Positions 26,445 to 34,431 of a stretch of DNA of 64,000 nucleotides are shown here, one piece after another. A model generated the notes under the pieces. That model had not been told where the DNA came from and made no database searches. It was given only the letters and a program-made list of their open reading frames with translations. The stretch is from the NCBI GenBank assembly GCA_001803235.1, contig MHBL01000431.1, positions 1 through 64,000 on the forward strand, in the 5' to 3' direction. Every line of letters starts with the position of its first letter. The stretch's first letter is position 1. This DNA is from Lentisphaerae bacterium RIFOXYA12_64_32 (GTDB lineage Bacteria > Verrucomicrobiota > Lentisphaeria > Oligosphaerales > YB12-FULL-65-16). Made by a program: the position numbers and the translations under genes.

Positions 26445-26936
26445 ATGGCCAACCCCGTGCCATCTGCCCAGCTTCGACTGCCCCTGGGTCTCGATTACAC
26501 CGCCGTCATGGAGGCCTACAGCAAGTATGTGGCCGAGGAGAGACCCCGTTTGGTCGCCCCCGCCGATGTTGCCGCGCTGATGCGCCCGCTGCTGGCCGGC
26601 AAGCAGCAGGAGGAGTTCCACGTGCTGCTCATCGACGCCAAGCACGGGCTGATCGCCGACGAGCTGGTCACGGTCGGGCTGGTCGACCGCAGCCAGGTGC
26701 ACAGCCGCGAGGTGTTCCGCCAGGCAATCTGCAAGAGCTGCTCGCGGATCATCCTGGCGCACAACCACCCCAGCAGCGACCCCACGCCGTCCGCGGAGGA
26801 CATCGCCTGCACCCGCGACCTGGTCGCGGCCGGCAAGATCGTCGGCATCGAGGTCATGGACCACGTCGTCCTCGGCGCTCGAACCTCGGGCCGGCTCAAG
26901 GACTACCTGAGCTTCCGCGAGGAGAACCTGCTGTAG
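26445..26936 (+). CDS. radC: RadC-like JAB/MPN domain protein
   Basis: This 163-residue protein starts at ATG 26445, because the in-frame ATG at 26439 overlaps the Shine-Dalgarno GAGGAGG (26432-26438). It is the JAB/MPN part of RadC without the N-terminal helix-hairpin-helix of chromosomal RadC. The metal motif is present: EEFHVLLIDAK, then HNHPSSDPTPSAED near residues 109-122. RadC-like proteins of this short form are common on plasmids, phages and integrative elements. The biochemical role remains unsettled, and a DNA-repair role is not well proven. It is the first recognisable member of the replication/repair module. Confidence 0.88.
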   Translation: MANPVPSAQLRLPLGLDYTAVMEAYSKYVAEERPRLVAPADVAALMRPLLAGKQQEEFHVLLIDAKHGLIADELVTVGLVDRSQVHSREVFRQAICKSCSRIILAHNHPSSDPTPSAEDIACTRDLVAAGKIVGIEVMDHVVLGARTSGRLKDYLSFREENLL

Positions 26937-27000
26937 GCGCGGCGGGAACGTTGCGCCGCCGAACCCGTCACCCCAACCCCTTGACAAGAGGAGACCCTCG

Positions 27001-28563
27001 ATGTCGATCACACTGCGCTCCGACGAACTGAAGAGCCTGGTCAGGGCTGCCGGCAAGGTGGTGCCGCGCAGCACGTCGCTCCCCGTCCTCGGCCACGTCC
27101 GGTTCGAGTCCCGCGACCGCCGGGCCACCGCCACGATCACGAACCTGGAGGAGACGCTGGTCTACGGTCCGGCGACGGAACCGGACGCAGACGCCGCCCC
27201 GTTCCTGTGCCCGCTGGACGTGCTGCAGAAGCTGGCCAGGCAGGCCGTGAACGGCGACTCCGTCGCCCTGGCGCCGACCGGGCCGGCGGCGCTGCCCGCC
27301 GTCGCGGTGACCGCCACCCTGAAGGGCCAGGCCATCCGCTCGGAGACCGGCACGATGCCCGCCGACGAGTTCCCGGACCTGCTGAAGGCGATCCCGACGG
27401 ACGCGGCGCCGGCGGACGAGTTCCTGGCCGCCTGCCGCATCGCCGCCGGGTTCGCGTCGGCGGACGAGACCCGGCACACGCTCAGCGGCGTCTTCTGGGA
27501 CGCCAAGGACCGCGCCGTGGTGGCGACCGACGGCCGCCGCCTCCTGGTGCTGCGGCTGGCCGGCGTCCCGATGGCGACGGACTTCATCCTGCCGGCGTCG
27601 AGGCTCTTGCGCAGCGGCGTCCTCGGCGGCGACGGCGCCATCGGGGTGCTGCAGGGTGACGACGTCCAGCACATCGAGATCGCGTCCGGGCCCTGGCGCT
27701 ACCAGGCCAAATGCATGGACGGCACGTATCCGGACTACCGCGTCGTCATCCCGGCCGAGGCCGGGCCCTTCGCCGGCCGCCTCACCGTGGCCCCGGAGGA
27801 CCTGCCGCTGCTGAAGACGGCGCTGTCGCAGTTGGCGGATGCCGGCCACGGCACCGTCCGCATCTGCGCCGACTCCGGCGGCGTCGTGGTTCTCAGCCCG
27901 ACCGAGGGCAGCCCCGCCCACGTCGTGCTGCCGCACAGCCGGTGCGACGCCACGGCCCCGATCGTGCACGCCGTCAACGCCGGGTACCTGCGGCAGGGCC
28001 TCGACGCCGGGTTCAACGTCATCCGGCTGCCGGCGGACTGCTCACCATGGCTGTGCACCGGCAGCCGCGACGGCCTGCACGTGATCATGCCCTGGGGCAT
28101 GGCCGACGACGAGAAAGCCGCCGTGGTCGCGTTCGTCCGGAGCCTGAAACCCACCCCCAGCGAAGGAAGGGAACCCACGATGTCCACCCCGAAGCACAAG
28201 ACCGCGCCCGAAGCCCCGTCCGTCCCGCCCGCCGCCCCCTCGGGCCAGACCGCCGCGGCCCCCGTTGCCGCGGCCGCCGCCGAACCCCAGCCCCAGCCCC
28301 AGCCCCAGCCCCAGGGCGCCGACGCCCGGCCCGACGCCGTGCTGCCCTTCGCCCCGGGCCCGCAGCAGCCGCCGGCCGACCCGCTCCAGGCGCTCGCCGG
28401 CGCCGTCGGCCTCGCCGAGGACCTGGCCCGGCAGGCGTACGCCGCCGCGCGCGACCTGAAGGCCAAGGCCCGGGCCGTCGACCGCTTCGTCAGGGCCAAG
28501 CAGCGCCTCTTCGTCCGCGGCGAGAGCGTGCTGGCCCAGCTCCAGAAGGTCGCCAGCTTCTGA
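27001..28563 (+). CDS. DNA polymerase III sliding-clamp homologue with a C-terminal extension
   Basis: This 520-residue protein starts at ATG 27001 (MSITLRSDELKSLV) behind AGAGGAGA. Residues 1-370 resemble the beta clamp (DnaN): HTLSGVFWDAKDRAVVATDG near 159-178 and DGTYPDYRVVIP near 240-251. The family ring holds polymerase on DNA. Residues 394-520 are an extra tail: a Pro/Ala-rich linker with five PQ repeats (CAGCCC units at about 28285-28316), then a helix-rich Lys/Arg end. An internal ATG at 28181 has GGAAGGGAA upstream, so a separate C-terminal protein may also be made. This is an accessory-element clamp, not the chromosomal one, which would adjoin dnaA or gyrB. Confidence 0.8.
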   Translation: MSITLRSDELKSLVRAAGKVVPRSTSLPVLGHVRFESRDRRATATITNLEETLVYGPATEPDADAAPFLCPLDVLQKLARQAVNGDSVALAPTGPAALPAVAVTATLKGQAIRSETGTMPADEFPDLLKAIPTDAAPADEFLAACRIAAGFASADETRHTLSGVFWDAKDRAVVATDGRRLLVLRLAGVPMATDFILPASRLLRSGVLGGDGAIGVLQGDDVQHIEIASGPWRYQAKCMDGTYPDYRVVIPAEAGPFAGRLTVAPEDLPLLKTALSQLADAGHGTVRICADSGGVVVLSPTEGSPAHVVLPHSRCDATAPIVHAVNAGYLRQGLDAGFNVIRLPADCSPWLCTGSRDGLHVIMPWGMADDEKAAVVAFVRSLKPTPSEGREPTMSTPKHKTAPEAPSVPPAAPSGQTAAAPVAAAAAEPQPQPQPQPQGADARPDAVLPFAPGPQQPPADPLQALAGAVGLAEDLARQAYAAARDLKAKARAVDRFVRAKQRLFVRGESVLAQLQKVASF

Positions 28564-28666
28564 GGCCCGGACCGTTGCCCCCGCCGCCGGGGCCGCTGCC
28601 CATCCCCGCTCGGGCGCGGCCCCGGTTTCCCCAACCCCATGTCATGCCATGCCCAGGAGAACCGCC

Positions 28667-29113
28667 ATGCTGAAACTCAACAGCTCGTACAGCAAGAAGG
28701 TCCCCGTCGAGGGCCAGGACTTCTCGTCGCAGAGCTACCACGCCTCGGTCGAGGTCGAGCTGCCGGACGGCCTGACGCCGGACCAGCTCAACGCCCGGAT
28801 CCACGACACGTTCGATCTCGTCCGCCGCAGCGTCGAGGCCGAGCTGAGGAACGGCCGCGCCGTCCCCGGCCCGCAGGCCGTCCCGCCGGCCGCGGCGCGT
28901 CCCGCCCAGGCGCCGCCGGTGTCCGCGAAGCAGGTCCGGTTCCTGACCGACCTGGCGGTCAGGCGCAAGCTGACGCTGAACGACCTCAACGACATGGCCA
29001 GGCTCCGCTACGCCGTCCCCGGCGTCGAGGCGCTGAGCCGCGGCCAGGCCTCGGCGTTCATCGACAGCCTCACCGCCGACCTGAACGGCGCCCAGCAGCG
29101 GAGGGCGGCCTGA
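28667..29113 (+). CDS. Hypothetical protein of the replication/repair module
   Basis: This 148-residue protein starts at ATG 28667 (MLKLNSSYSKKVPVEG) with AGGAGAA upstream. The N-terminal 70 residues are a beta/alpha domain (SYHASVEVELPDGLTPDQL, then IHDTFDLVRRSVEAEL). A Pro/Ala linker follows, then a C-terminal helical domain (SAKQVRFLTDLAVRRKL, then MARLRYAVPGVEALSRGQAS). The C-terminal pattern recalls small DNA-associated domains on plasmids and phages. Its stop codon overlaps the start of the nuclease gene (TGATG), so the two are coupled and may act together. Confidence 0.7.
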   Translation: MLKLNSSYSKKVPVEGQDFSSQSYHASVEVELPDGLTPDQLNARIHDTFDLVRRSVEAELRNGRAVPGPQAVPPAAARPAQAPPVSAKQVRFLTDLAVRRKLTLNDLNDMARLRYAVPGVEALSRGQASAFIDSLTADLNGAQQRRAA

Positions 29114-29964
29114 TGAGGACGCCCGATCTCGCAACGCTGCGCCGGGCCCCGCACTGGTCGTACTCGTCGCTGAACACGTTCCTGAACGTCTGCTCGCTGC
29201 AGTGGGCGTTCCGGCACGTCTACGCCGCGGAGCCGCGGTTCACGCCCGCGGGCCTCGCCTTCGGCGGCGTCTTCCACCGCTGCCTGGAGTACCTGGCCCG
29301 GCTCCGGCGGAGCGGGGAGGACGCCGCGGCCGGCCGCGCCCTCGACCTCTTCAGCGACCTCTGGGGCCAGGAGTGCCGGATCGCGGCGCCGCCGCTGCGG
29401 TTCGGCGACGGCGACGCCGACGCGCTGGACGCCCTGGGCCGCAGCATGCTGGCGGCGTACGTCGCCGGCACGGACCCCGGGGAGACGGTGGTCGCCGTCG
29501 CCCTGCCGTTCTCGGCGCCGCTGGTCGACGCCGCCGGCCGGGCGCTGAAGAAGCCCCTGATCGGCGAGGTCGACTGCGTCGTGGAGTCCGGCGGCAGCGT
29601 CACGCTCGTGGACTGGAAGACCGCGGCACGGCGCTGGCCGGAGAGCAAGGTCCGGCTGGACCTGCAGCCGACCTGCTACCTCTACGCCCACCGTCGCAAC
29701 GGCGGCGGGGCCGCCGCGTTCAGGTTCGACGTCGTCACGAAGACGAAGGCCCCGGCGGTGGAGCGCCACCTGACGGCGCGGACCGAGGACCACTTCGCCC
29801 GGCTCGTGGAGACCGTGAAGGTGGTCGACGGCATGGTGCGGGCCGAGCACTTCCTGCCGAACGACCAGGGCTGGGCCTGCGCGGACTGCCCCTACGCCGC
29901 GGCCTGCGCGGCGTGGCACCGCGACCGCAGCCGGTCGCTGATCAACCTGCGGCTGGTCGCCTGA
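29113..29964 (+). CDS. Cas4/RecB-like PD-(D/E)XK nuclease
   Basis: This 283-residue protein starts at ATG 29113, overlapping the previous stop. It opens with WSYSSLNTFLNVCSLQWAFR, the usual N-terminal element of PDDEXK_1/Cas4 proteins with its first cysteine. The catalytic core is GEVDCVVESGG and VTLVDWKTAARR near residues 152-178, followed by a YLYAH segment. The C-terminal CADCPYAAAC could, with the N-terminal cysteine, bind an iron-sulfur cluster as in Cas4 and AddB. It should degrade or trim DNA ends. No CRISPR genes are near, so it belongs with the clamp and ligase. Confidence 0.82.
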   Translation: MRTPDLATLRRAPHWSYSSLNTFLNVCSLQWAFRHVYAAEPRFTPAGLAFGGVFHRCLEYLARLRRSGEDAAAGRALDLFSDLWGQECRIAAPPLRFGDGDADALDALGRSMLAAYVAGTDPGETVVAVALPFSAPLVDAAGRALKKPLIGEVDCVVESGGSVTLVDWKTAARRWPESKVRLDLQPTCYLYAHRRNGGGAAAFRFDVVTKTKAPAVERHLTARTEDHFARLVETVKVVDGMVRAEHFLPNDQGWACADCPYAAACAAWHRDRSRSLINLRLVA

Positions 29965-30031
29965 ACGAGACGCACGAAGACCCGACGCGGAGCGGCCGGC
30001 GTTCCGGACCCCAAACAGTGGAGGCTACAGC

Positions 30032-31042
30032 ATGGACCCCGAGAACAGCACCTTCCTGGACGCCCTGACCTGCCGCGGCGTCCTGCTCAGCGTCAGCGTC
30101 CGGTACTGGCGGGCGCGGCGCCGGCTCAACCCCGAGGACCTGGGCCTGAAACGCGACCAGGTCAACCCGGCGCTGATCAGCCTGGGCCACAAGCGGCTGC
30201 TGCCCCGGGAGAGTTTGGAGCGGCTGGCCCTGACGGCGAGCCGGGCCCACGCCGTGGTCGACGAGAACACGTTCCCGTTCCTGGGCGGCGTCGCCCGGTA
30301 CCTGCCGAACCGTCGCCTGCAGGAGGTGGCGGAGACGCTGCGCGGCCTGCGGGGCGAGTTCGAGCAACGCCAGGAGGAGTTCATCGGCCGGTACGCCGTG
30401 CTGCGTGATGCCGCGCTGCGGCAGTGGCGCGAGGCCGCGACCGCGCTGGTCGATGACCCCGAGGCGCTGGTGGCCGCGGTGGCGGCGGCGTTCCCGCCGG
30501 CCGAGGCGATGCCGCGCTACTTCGGGTTCGAGATCCACACCTTCCAGGTCACCGCCCCGGACGTGCCGCAGGCCGAGCTGGTCGAGCTCGGCACGCGGCA
30601 GGAGCTGATCCAGGCCCGCCGGGAGGCCGCGGCGGCGGCGCGGCGCGAGATCGAGCAGAGCTGCCGGGCCTTCATCGCGGAGTGCGCCGCCACGCTGCGC
30701 GCGGAGACCGCCACGCTGTGCGGCGAGATGCTGCAGACCATCGACGGGACCGGCTCCGTGCACCAGAGGACCCTGAACCGGCTGCTCAAGTTCATCGACC
30801 ACTTCCGCGAGCTGAACTTCGTGAACGACACCGAGATGGACCGCCAGCTCGAGGACGTCCGGCGGCAGTTCCTGCAGCACGCCGCCGCCGAGTACCGGGA
30901 CAGCGCCACGGCCCGCGGCGCTTTGGTCGGTGGTCTCACCGCGCTGCGCGCCAAGGCCACGGAGCTGGCCCAGGCCGACGCCCGGCACCTGGTCGACAGC
31001 TTCGGCCAGATGGGCCGCCGCCGCTTCACCCTGGCGGCGTGA
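30032..31042 (+). CDS. DUF3150 family protein
   Basis: This 336-residue protein starts at ATG 30032 (MDPENSTFLDALTCRG) behind GGAGG. It shows the pattern of DUF3150 proteins from plasmids and phages: VSVRYWRARRRL near 22-33, LPRESLERL, FPFLGGVARYLP near 81-92, then long helices with heptads to about residue 290. No catalytic motif is known for the family. Members travel with replication and recombination genes on mobile elements, as here. The high helix content suggests a structural or DNA-scaffold role, which is inference. Confidence 0.75.
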   Translation: MDPENSTFLDALTCRGVLLSVSVRYWRARRRLNPEDLGLKRDQVNPALISLGHKRLLPRESLERLALTASRAHAVVDENTFPFLGGVARYLPNRRLQEVAETLRGLRGEFEQRQEEFIGRYAVLRDAALRQWREAATALVDDPEALVAAVAAAFPPAEAMPRYFGFEIHTFQVTAPDVPQAELVELGTRQELIQARREAAAAARREIEQSCRAFIAECAATLRAETATLCGEMLQTIDGTGSVHQRTLNRLLKFIDHFRELNFVNDTEMDRQLEDVRRQFLQHAAAEYRDSATARGALVGGLTALRAKATELAQADARHLVDSFGQMGRRRFTLAA

Positions 31043-31097
31043 CCCCGCACCCCATCGCTTCCCCACCCCAACCCCCAACCCCAGGGAGATCCGCACC

Positions 31098-32192
31098 ATG
31101 ACGGCCCCGAGCACCCAGGTCGACATCACCGCCGTGGACAGCCTGACGCTGTACTACCGCTCCGGCGCGGCGGACAAGGTCTACACCGCGACGATCGTGC
31201 CCGCCGGCGACGGGCTGTTCTCGGTCGCCTTCGCCTTCGGCCGGCGCGGCACCACGCTGCAGACCGGAACCAAGACCACGGCCCCGGTGCCCTACGCCAG
31301 GGCCCGTGCCGTGTTCGAGCGCCTGGTCGCCGAGAAGACGGCCAAGGGCTACACGCCCGGCGACGACGGCGTCCCGTACCAGAGCACGGCGAGGGCGGCG
31401 CGGCACACCGGCGTGGACTGCCAGCTCCTCAACCCCATCGAGGAAGCCGCGCTGCCCCGGTACCTGGACTCGGCGCGGTACGCGATGCAGGAGAAGCACG
31501 ACGGCCGCCGCATGCTGGCCCGCAAGGACGGCAACAACATCAGCGGCATCAACCGGCTCGGGCTGACCGTGGCGCTGCCGCTGCCGGTGGCCGAGGCGGT
31601 CGGCCGCATCCCGTGCGACTGCGTCCTGGACGGCGAGGCCGTGGGGGACGTCCTCCACGTCTTCGACCTGCTCCAGGCCGGCGAGGCCGACCTCCGCGGG
31701 CAGCCCTACATCCAGCGCCTGGCCGAGCTGGCGCGGCTGGCGATGCCGGTCTGCTGCGACAGCCTGCGGGTGGTCAGCACCGCGCTGTCGGCCGCGGACA
31801 AGACGGCGCTGTTCCAGCGTCTCAAGCAGGACGGCAGGGAGGGCGTCGTCTTCAAGGACCTCAACGCGCCGTACACGCCGGGCCGGCCGGCGTCCGGCGG
31901 CGCCCAGCTCAAGTTCAAGTTCTGCGACACGGCGACCTGCATCGTCACCGCGCAGAACGAGAAGCGCAGCGTCGCCCTGGGCCTGCTCGCCGACGGGAAG
32001 CTGGTCGCCTGCGGCAACGTGACGATCCCGCCCGACCAGCCGGTGCCCGAGATCGGGTGGCCCGTCGAGGTCCGTTATCTCTACGCCTTCCCGCAGAGCC
32101 ACGTCTTGTTCCAGCCCGTCTACCTCGGCGTCCGCAGCGACGCCGTCGCAGAGGACTGCGTCCTGGGCCAGCTCAGGTACAAGGCGTCGTAG
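31098..32192 (+). CDS. WGR domain fused to an ATP-dependent DNA ligase-like protein
   Basis: This 364-residue protein starts at ATG 31098 (MTAPSTQVDITAVD) with AGGGAGA upstream. Residues 10-85 form a WGR domain (LYYRSGAADKVYTATIV, then FSVAFAFGRRGTTLQTG). The rest is a nucleotidyltransferase: motif I EKHDGRRM near 132-139 with the lysine nucleophile, motif III DGEAVGD near 175-181, motif IV EGVVFKDL near 249-256, and motif V LKFKF near 273-277. ATP-dependent ligases of this kind seal nicks, and WGR domains bind DNA ends. It suits the repair module. The OB-fold at the C-terminus is short. Confidence 0.82.
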   Translation: MTAPSTQVDITAVDSLTLYYRSGAADKVYTATIVPAGDGLFSVAFAFGRRGTTLQTGTKTTAPVPYARARAVFERLVAEKTAKGYTPGDDGVPYQSTARAARHTGVDCQLLNPIEEAALPRYLDSARYAMQEKHDGRRMLARKDGNNISGINRLGLTVALPLPVAEAVGRIPCDCVLDGEAVGDVLHVFDLLQAGEADLRGQPYIQRLAELARLAMPVCCDSLRVVSTALSAADKTALFQRLKQDGREGVVFKDLNAPYTPGRPASGGAQLKFKFCDTATCIVTAQNEKRSVALGLLADGKLVACGNVTIPPDQPVPEIGWPVEVRYLYAFPQSHVLFQPVYLGVRSDAVAEDCVLGQLRYKAS

Positions 32193-32253
32193 GCGAAGAC
32201 GCGACGCCCCGCCCGGGACGGCAACCGGGCGGGGCGCCGGGAAGGAGGTCGCC

Positions 32254-32658
32254 ATGTTCATCGTCGACCAGAAGCTGCGGAGACGGCACCTCGAGTTCAT
32301 CCAGGCCAACTGGCGCCAACTGGCCAGGGCCGCGTACCGGGGCCACCGGGCGAAGGGCCGGGGCATGCTGTTCATCCGGGAGATCGACTTCATCAGCCTG
32401 CCACCCGGCGTGCTGTGCCGGTTCCGCTGCACCTACGTGGCGGAGGGCTCGCCGGAGTCCGAGGCCCTCGGGAAGGCATGGCCGGGCGAGAAGGAGGCCG
32501 GCTGGGTGAAGAGCTACAACCCCGACACCCACGCGCTGGTCTGCTTCGTCCGTGAGGACGACTCGTCGTCCAGCTACAGCATCGGCGGCATTCCGGGCTG
32601 GACGCCCAGGCAGTGCTCCGACCGGGAGGACCCGCCGCCGGGAATCCAGGGCGGGTGA
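32254..32658 (+). CDS. Hypothetical protein
   Basis: This 134-residue protein starts at ATG 32254 (MFIVDQKLRRRHLEF) behind GGAAGGAGG. A basic helical N-terminus (FIQANWRQLARAAYRGHRAKGRG) precedes beta-rich segments (MLFIREIDFISLPPGVLCRF) and a region with a tryptophan motif (GWVKSYNPDTHAL). The C-terminus is Asp/Ser/Pro-rich. I recognise no family. It lies between the ligase and the DUF1257 gene and is probably co-expressed with them. Confidence 0.6.
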   Translation: MFIVDQKLRRRHLEFIQANWRQLARAAYRGHRAKGRGMLFIREIDFISLPPGVLCRFRCTYVAEGSPESEALGKAWPGEKEAGWVKSYNPDTHALVCFVREDDSSSSYSIGGIPGWTPRQCSDREDPPPGIQGG

Positions 32659-32760
32659 CGACGGACAGGGCCGGTACCCCGCGTTCTCGACCGGCCCGAC
32701 CGCCACATGGCCCTGAGCCACGCCTGCCCCAACCATCCAGCAAGAGGAGAACCACGGAGC

Positions 32761-33135
32761 ATGTCCCACTTCACCACGATCGAGGTCCAGATCAAGGACG
32801 TCGCCGCGCTCCGCGCGGCCTGCGCCGAGCTCGGCCTGGAGCTGCGGGAGAACGCCGTGGCCCGCGGCTACGGCAGCAGCCGCGTCCGCGGCGACTACGT
32901 CATCCGCCTCAAGGGGCCGTACGACGTCGCCCTGACCCGGCAGCCGCACGGCTTCGGGCTGGCCGCCGACCTCTGGGACGGGCACGTCGAGCGCGAGCTC
33001 GGCCCGGGCCTGGGCCGGCTCAAGCAGCTCTACGGCGTCCACAAGGCCACCGCGGAGGCCCGGAGGAAGGGGCTGACGGTGCGCCGCCAGGCGCTGGCCA
33101 ACGGCGGCATCCGCCTGGCGCTGTGCCGGGCCTGA
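32761..33135 (+). CDS. DUF1257 (Ycf35-like) protein
   Basis: This 124-residue protein starts at ATG 32761 (MSHFTTIEVQIKDVAAL) with AGAGGAGA upstream. The start is diagnostic of DUF1257, the family of plastid and cyanobacterial Ycf35: MSHFTTIE, then ALRAACAELGLEL, then YDVALTRQPHGFGLAADLW. No activity is assigned. In cyanobacteria, phages and some plasmids the family occurs with DUF2997 and Ycf46-like AAA proteins, and both are found here within 3 kb. That trio is a useful marker of a mobile housekeeping-like module. Confidence 0.85.
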   Translation: MSHFTTIEVQIKDVAALRAACAELGLELRENAVARGYGSSRVRGDYVIRLKGPYDVALTRQPHGFGLAADLWDGHVERELGPGLGRLKQLYGVHKATAEARRKGLTVRRQALANGGIRLALCRA

Positions 33136-33166
33136 GCGCGTCGGCCACCCAACGGAGGCAGCCACC

Positions 33167-33541
33167 ATGCGCGAGATCATCAGCAACGGCTCGACCACGG
33201 CCGGCCAGGCCCCGGCGAGCGTCGAGACGCTTCTCGAACTCATGGGCAGGGAACCCCTGGATGCGACCTTCGAGGGGTATGGAAACTTTGTCGAACGCGA
33301 CCCCACCGGAACAGTGCTGTTCTTCGGCAACTTTGCCAGACGCTCCCATGTCTTCAACATCCTCACCGACGAACCGGAACTCATCGCCACGCTGACTGCG
33401 GCGATCCGCAACAACCAGGCCGGTGAGGCGTACCGCGACGCCCGGGCCGTCTATCAACCCTGCGTGAGATGCGGCAAGCTCGCCATGTTCTGCCGCTGCC
33501 CCCGGGAGAAAGGAGCCCGACATGCCCCAGATCCACGTTGA
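33167..33541 (+). CDS. Small protein with a C-terminal cysteine cluster
   Basis: This 124-residue protein starts at ATG 33167 (MREIISNGSTTAGQAP) behind CGGAGG. The middle is alpha/beta (FEGYGNFVERDPTGTVLFFG, then HVFNILTDEPEL). The end carries CVRCGKLAMFCRC, a likely zinc ribbon. Its last 20 bases overlap the start of the DUF2997 gene in another frame. I recognise no family. The placement between DUF1257 and DUF2997 suggests it works with them. Confidence 0.65.
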   Translation: MREIISNGSTTAGQAPASVETLLELMGREPLDATFEGYGNFVERDPTGTVLFFGNFARRSHVFNILTDEPELIATLTAAIRNNQAGEAYRDARAVYQPCVRCGKLAMFCRCPREKGARHAPDPR

Positions 33542-33719
33542 CATCGCCGCCGACGGTTCGCTCAAGATCGACGCCGTCGGCTTCAGCGGCGCCGACTGCG
33601 AGAAGGCGACCCGCTTCCTGGAGGACGCCCTCGGCCGGGTGCGGCAACGCGGCAGGAAGCCGGAGTACTACGCCCGCCGCTCCGCGAACCTGCGCCAGAG
33701 CGTTGGCGGCGGGAGGTGA
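33522..33719 (+). CDS. DUF2997 family protein
   Basis: This 65-residue protein starts at ATG 33522 (MPQIHVDIAADGSLKI) with AAAGGAG upstream. MPQIHVDIAADGSLKIDAVG, then GADCEKATRFLEDALG, match DUF2997, small proteins that accompany DUF1257 in cyanobacteria and mobile elements. No function is known. It overlaps the preceding gene by 20 bases and is followed within 3 bases by the next gene, so this part of the operon is very compact. Confidence 0.8.
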   Translation: MPQIHVDIAADGSLKIDAVGFSGADCEKATRFLEDALGRVRQRGRKPEYYARRSANLRQSVGGGR

Positions 33720-33721
33720 CC

Positions 33722-33961
33722 ATGCGGGAAGTCGCCGCCATCACGTTCGGCCCCGACGGCACGGGGCGCTGCCTGCACCACGACGAGATCCGGCTCCAGA
33801 GCCTGGGCCGGCTGGCCTGCCGTCGTGCCAGCCGCGTCGAGTTCAACGCGCGGCGCCAGGCCTGGGAGGTGACCAGCGCCGCCACCGCCGCCGTCGTCTA
33901 CCGCTCGCCGAGCCGGCAGCGTTGCCTGGACTGGGAGCGCCGCCACCTCTCGCCTGCCTGA
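33722..33961 (+). CDS. Hypothetical small protein
   Basis: This 79-residue protein starts at ATG 33722 behind GGGAGG; a GTG 6 bases upstream is less likely. It begins MREVAAITFGPDGTGRCLHH and has alternating beta and turn segments (VEFNARRQAWEV, then TAAVVYRSPSRQRCLDWERR). I recognise no family. It follows DUF2997 by 2 bases, which implies co-translation. Confidence 0.6.
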   Translation: MREVAAITFGPDGTGRCLHHDEIRLQSLGRLACRRASRVEFNARRQAWEVTSAATAAVVYRSPSRQRCLDWERRHLSPA

Positions 33962-34056
33962 ACGCTACCCGTCATGCTACCCGACCGACCCGTTGCTCGC
34001 CGTTGTGAGCAACGGGTGCCCCCTCGCGTCTCGTCTCCAACACGAAAGGACTCACC

Positions 34057-34356
34057 ATGCAAGCCGTGTTCAGCACCGCCAACGGTCGACCGCTCAACCT
34101 CCACGTTCGCTTCCAGGACTTCCTGCACAGTCCGGTGATCCGGCGCCCGGCAGCAACCGCGATGTGCGAGCCCCAGGACCTGATCCGCGACTTCGTGCGG
34201 GTCACCGACAGCGACCCCGACGAACTCCGCGACGCCGTCGCCGAGGCCGTGATGCTGGCCACCGACTACGCCGTGACCAACGTCGAGCTGGACCGCAGCG
34301 ACCTCGCCTTCGTCCGCCGCCACTTCGCCCACGGCACCCCGCTCCGCGTCGCCTGA
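34057..34356 (+). CDS. Hypothetical small protein
   Basis: This 99-residue protein starts at ATG 34057 (MQAVFSTANGRPLNLH) with GAAAGGA upstream. It holds an acidic helical part (EPQDLIRDFVRVTDSDPDEL, then VAEAVMLATDYAVTNVEL). I recognise no family. It lies 75 bases before the Ycf46-like ATPase and may be its partner, but the only support is position. Confidence 0.6.
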   Translation: MQAVFSTANGRPLNLHVRFQDFLHSPVIRRPAATAMCEPQDLIRDFVRVTDSDPDELRDAVAEAVMLATDYAVTNVELDRSDLAFVRRHFAHGTPLRVA

Positions 34357-34431
34357 ATCCACGCCGGGGGTTCCGCCCGGGCCGCGTGCGGCGGCGGAGC
34401 CCCCGTCCCCCAACGCCAGGAGCACACCAAG

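Noticed and set aside
25797..27140. Minus-strand frame of 447 codons
   Set aside because: It overlaps the plus-strand 25848 gene, radC and the start of the clamp gene, which are well supported.
29113..29964. Cas4 as part of a CRISPR system
   Set aside because: No CRISPR repeats and no cas1, cas2 or effector genes lie in the window. The nuclease belongs with the clamp and ligase genes.
31026..32432. Minus-strand frame of 468 codons
   Set aside because: It is antisense to the WGR-ligase; composition is typical of a shadow frame.
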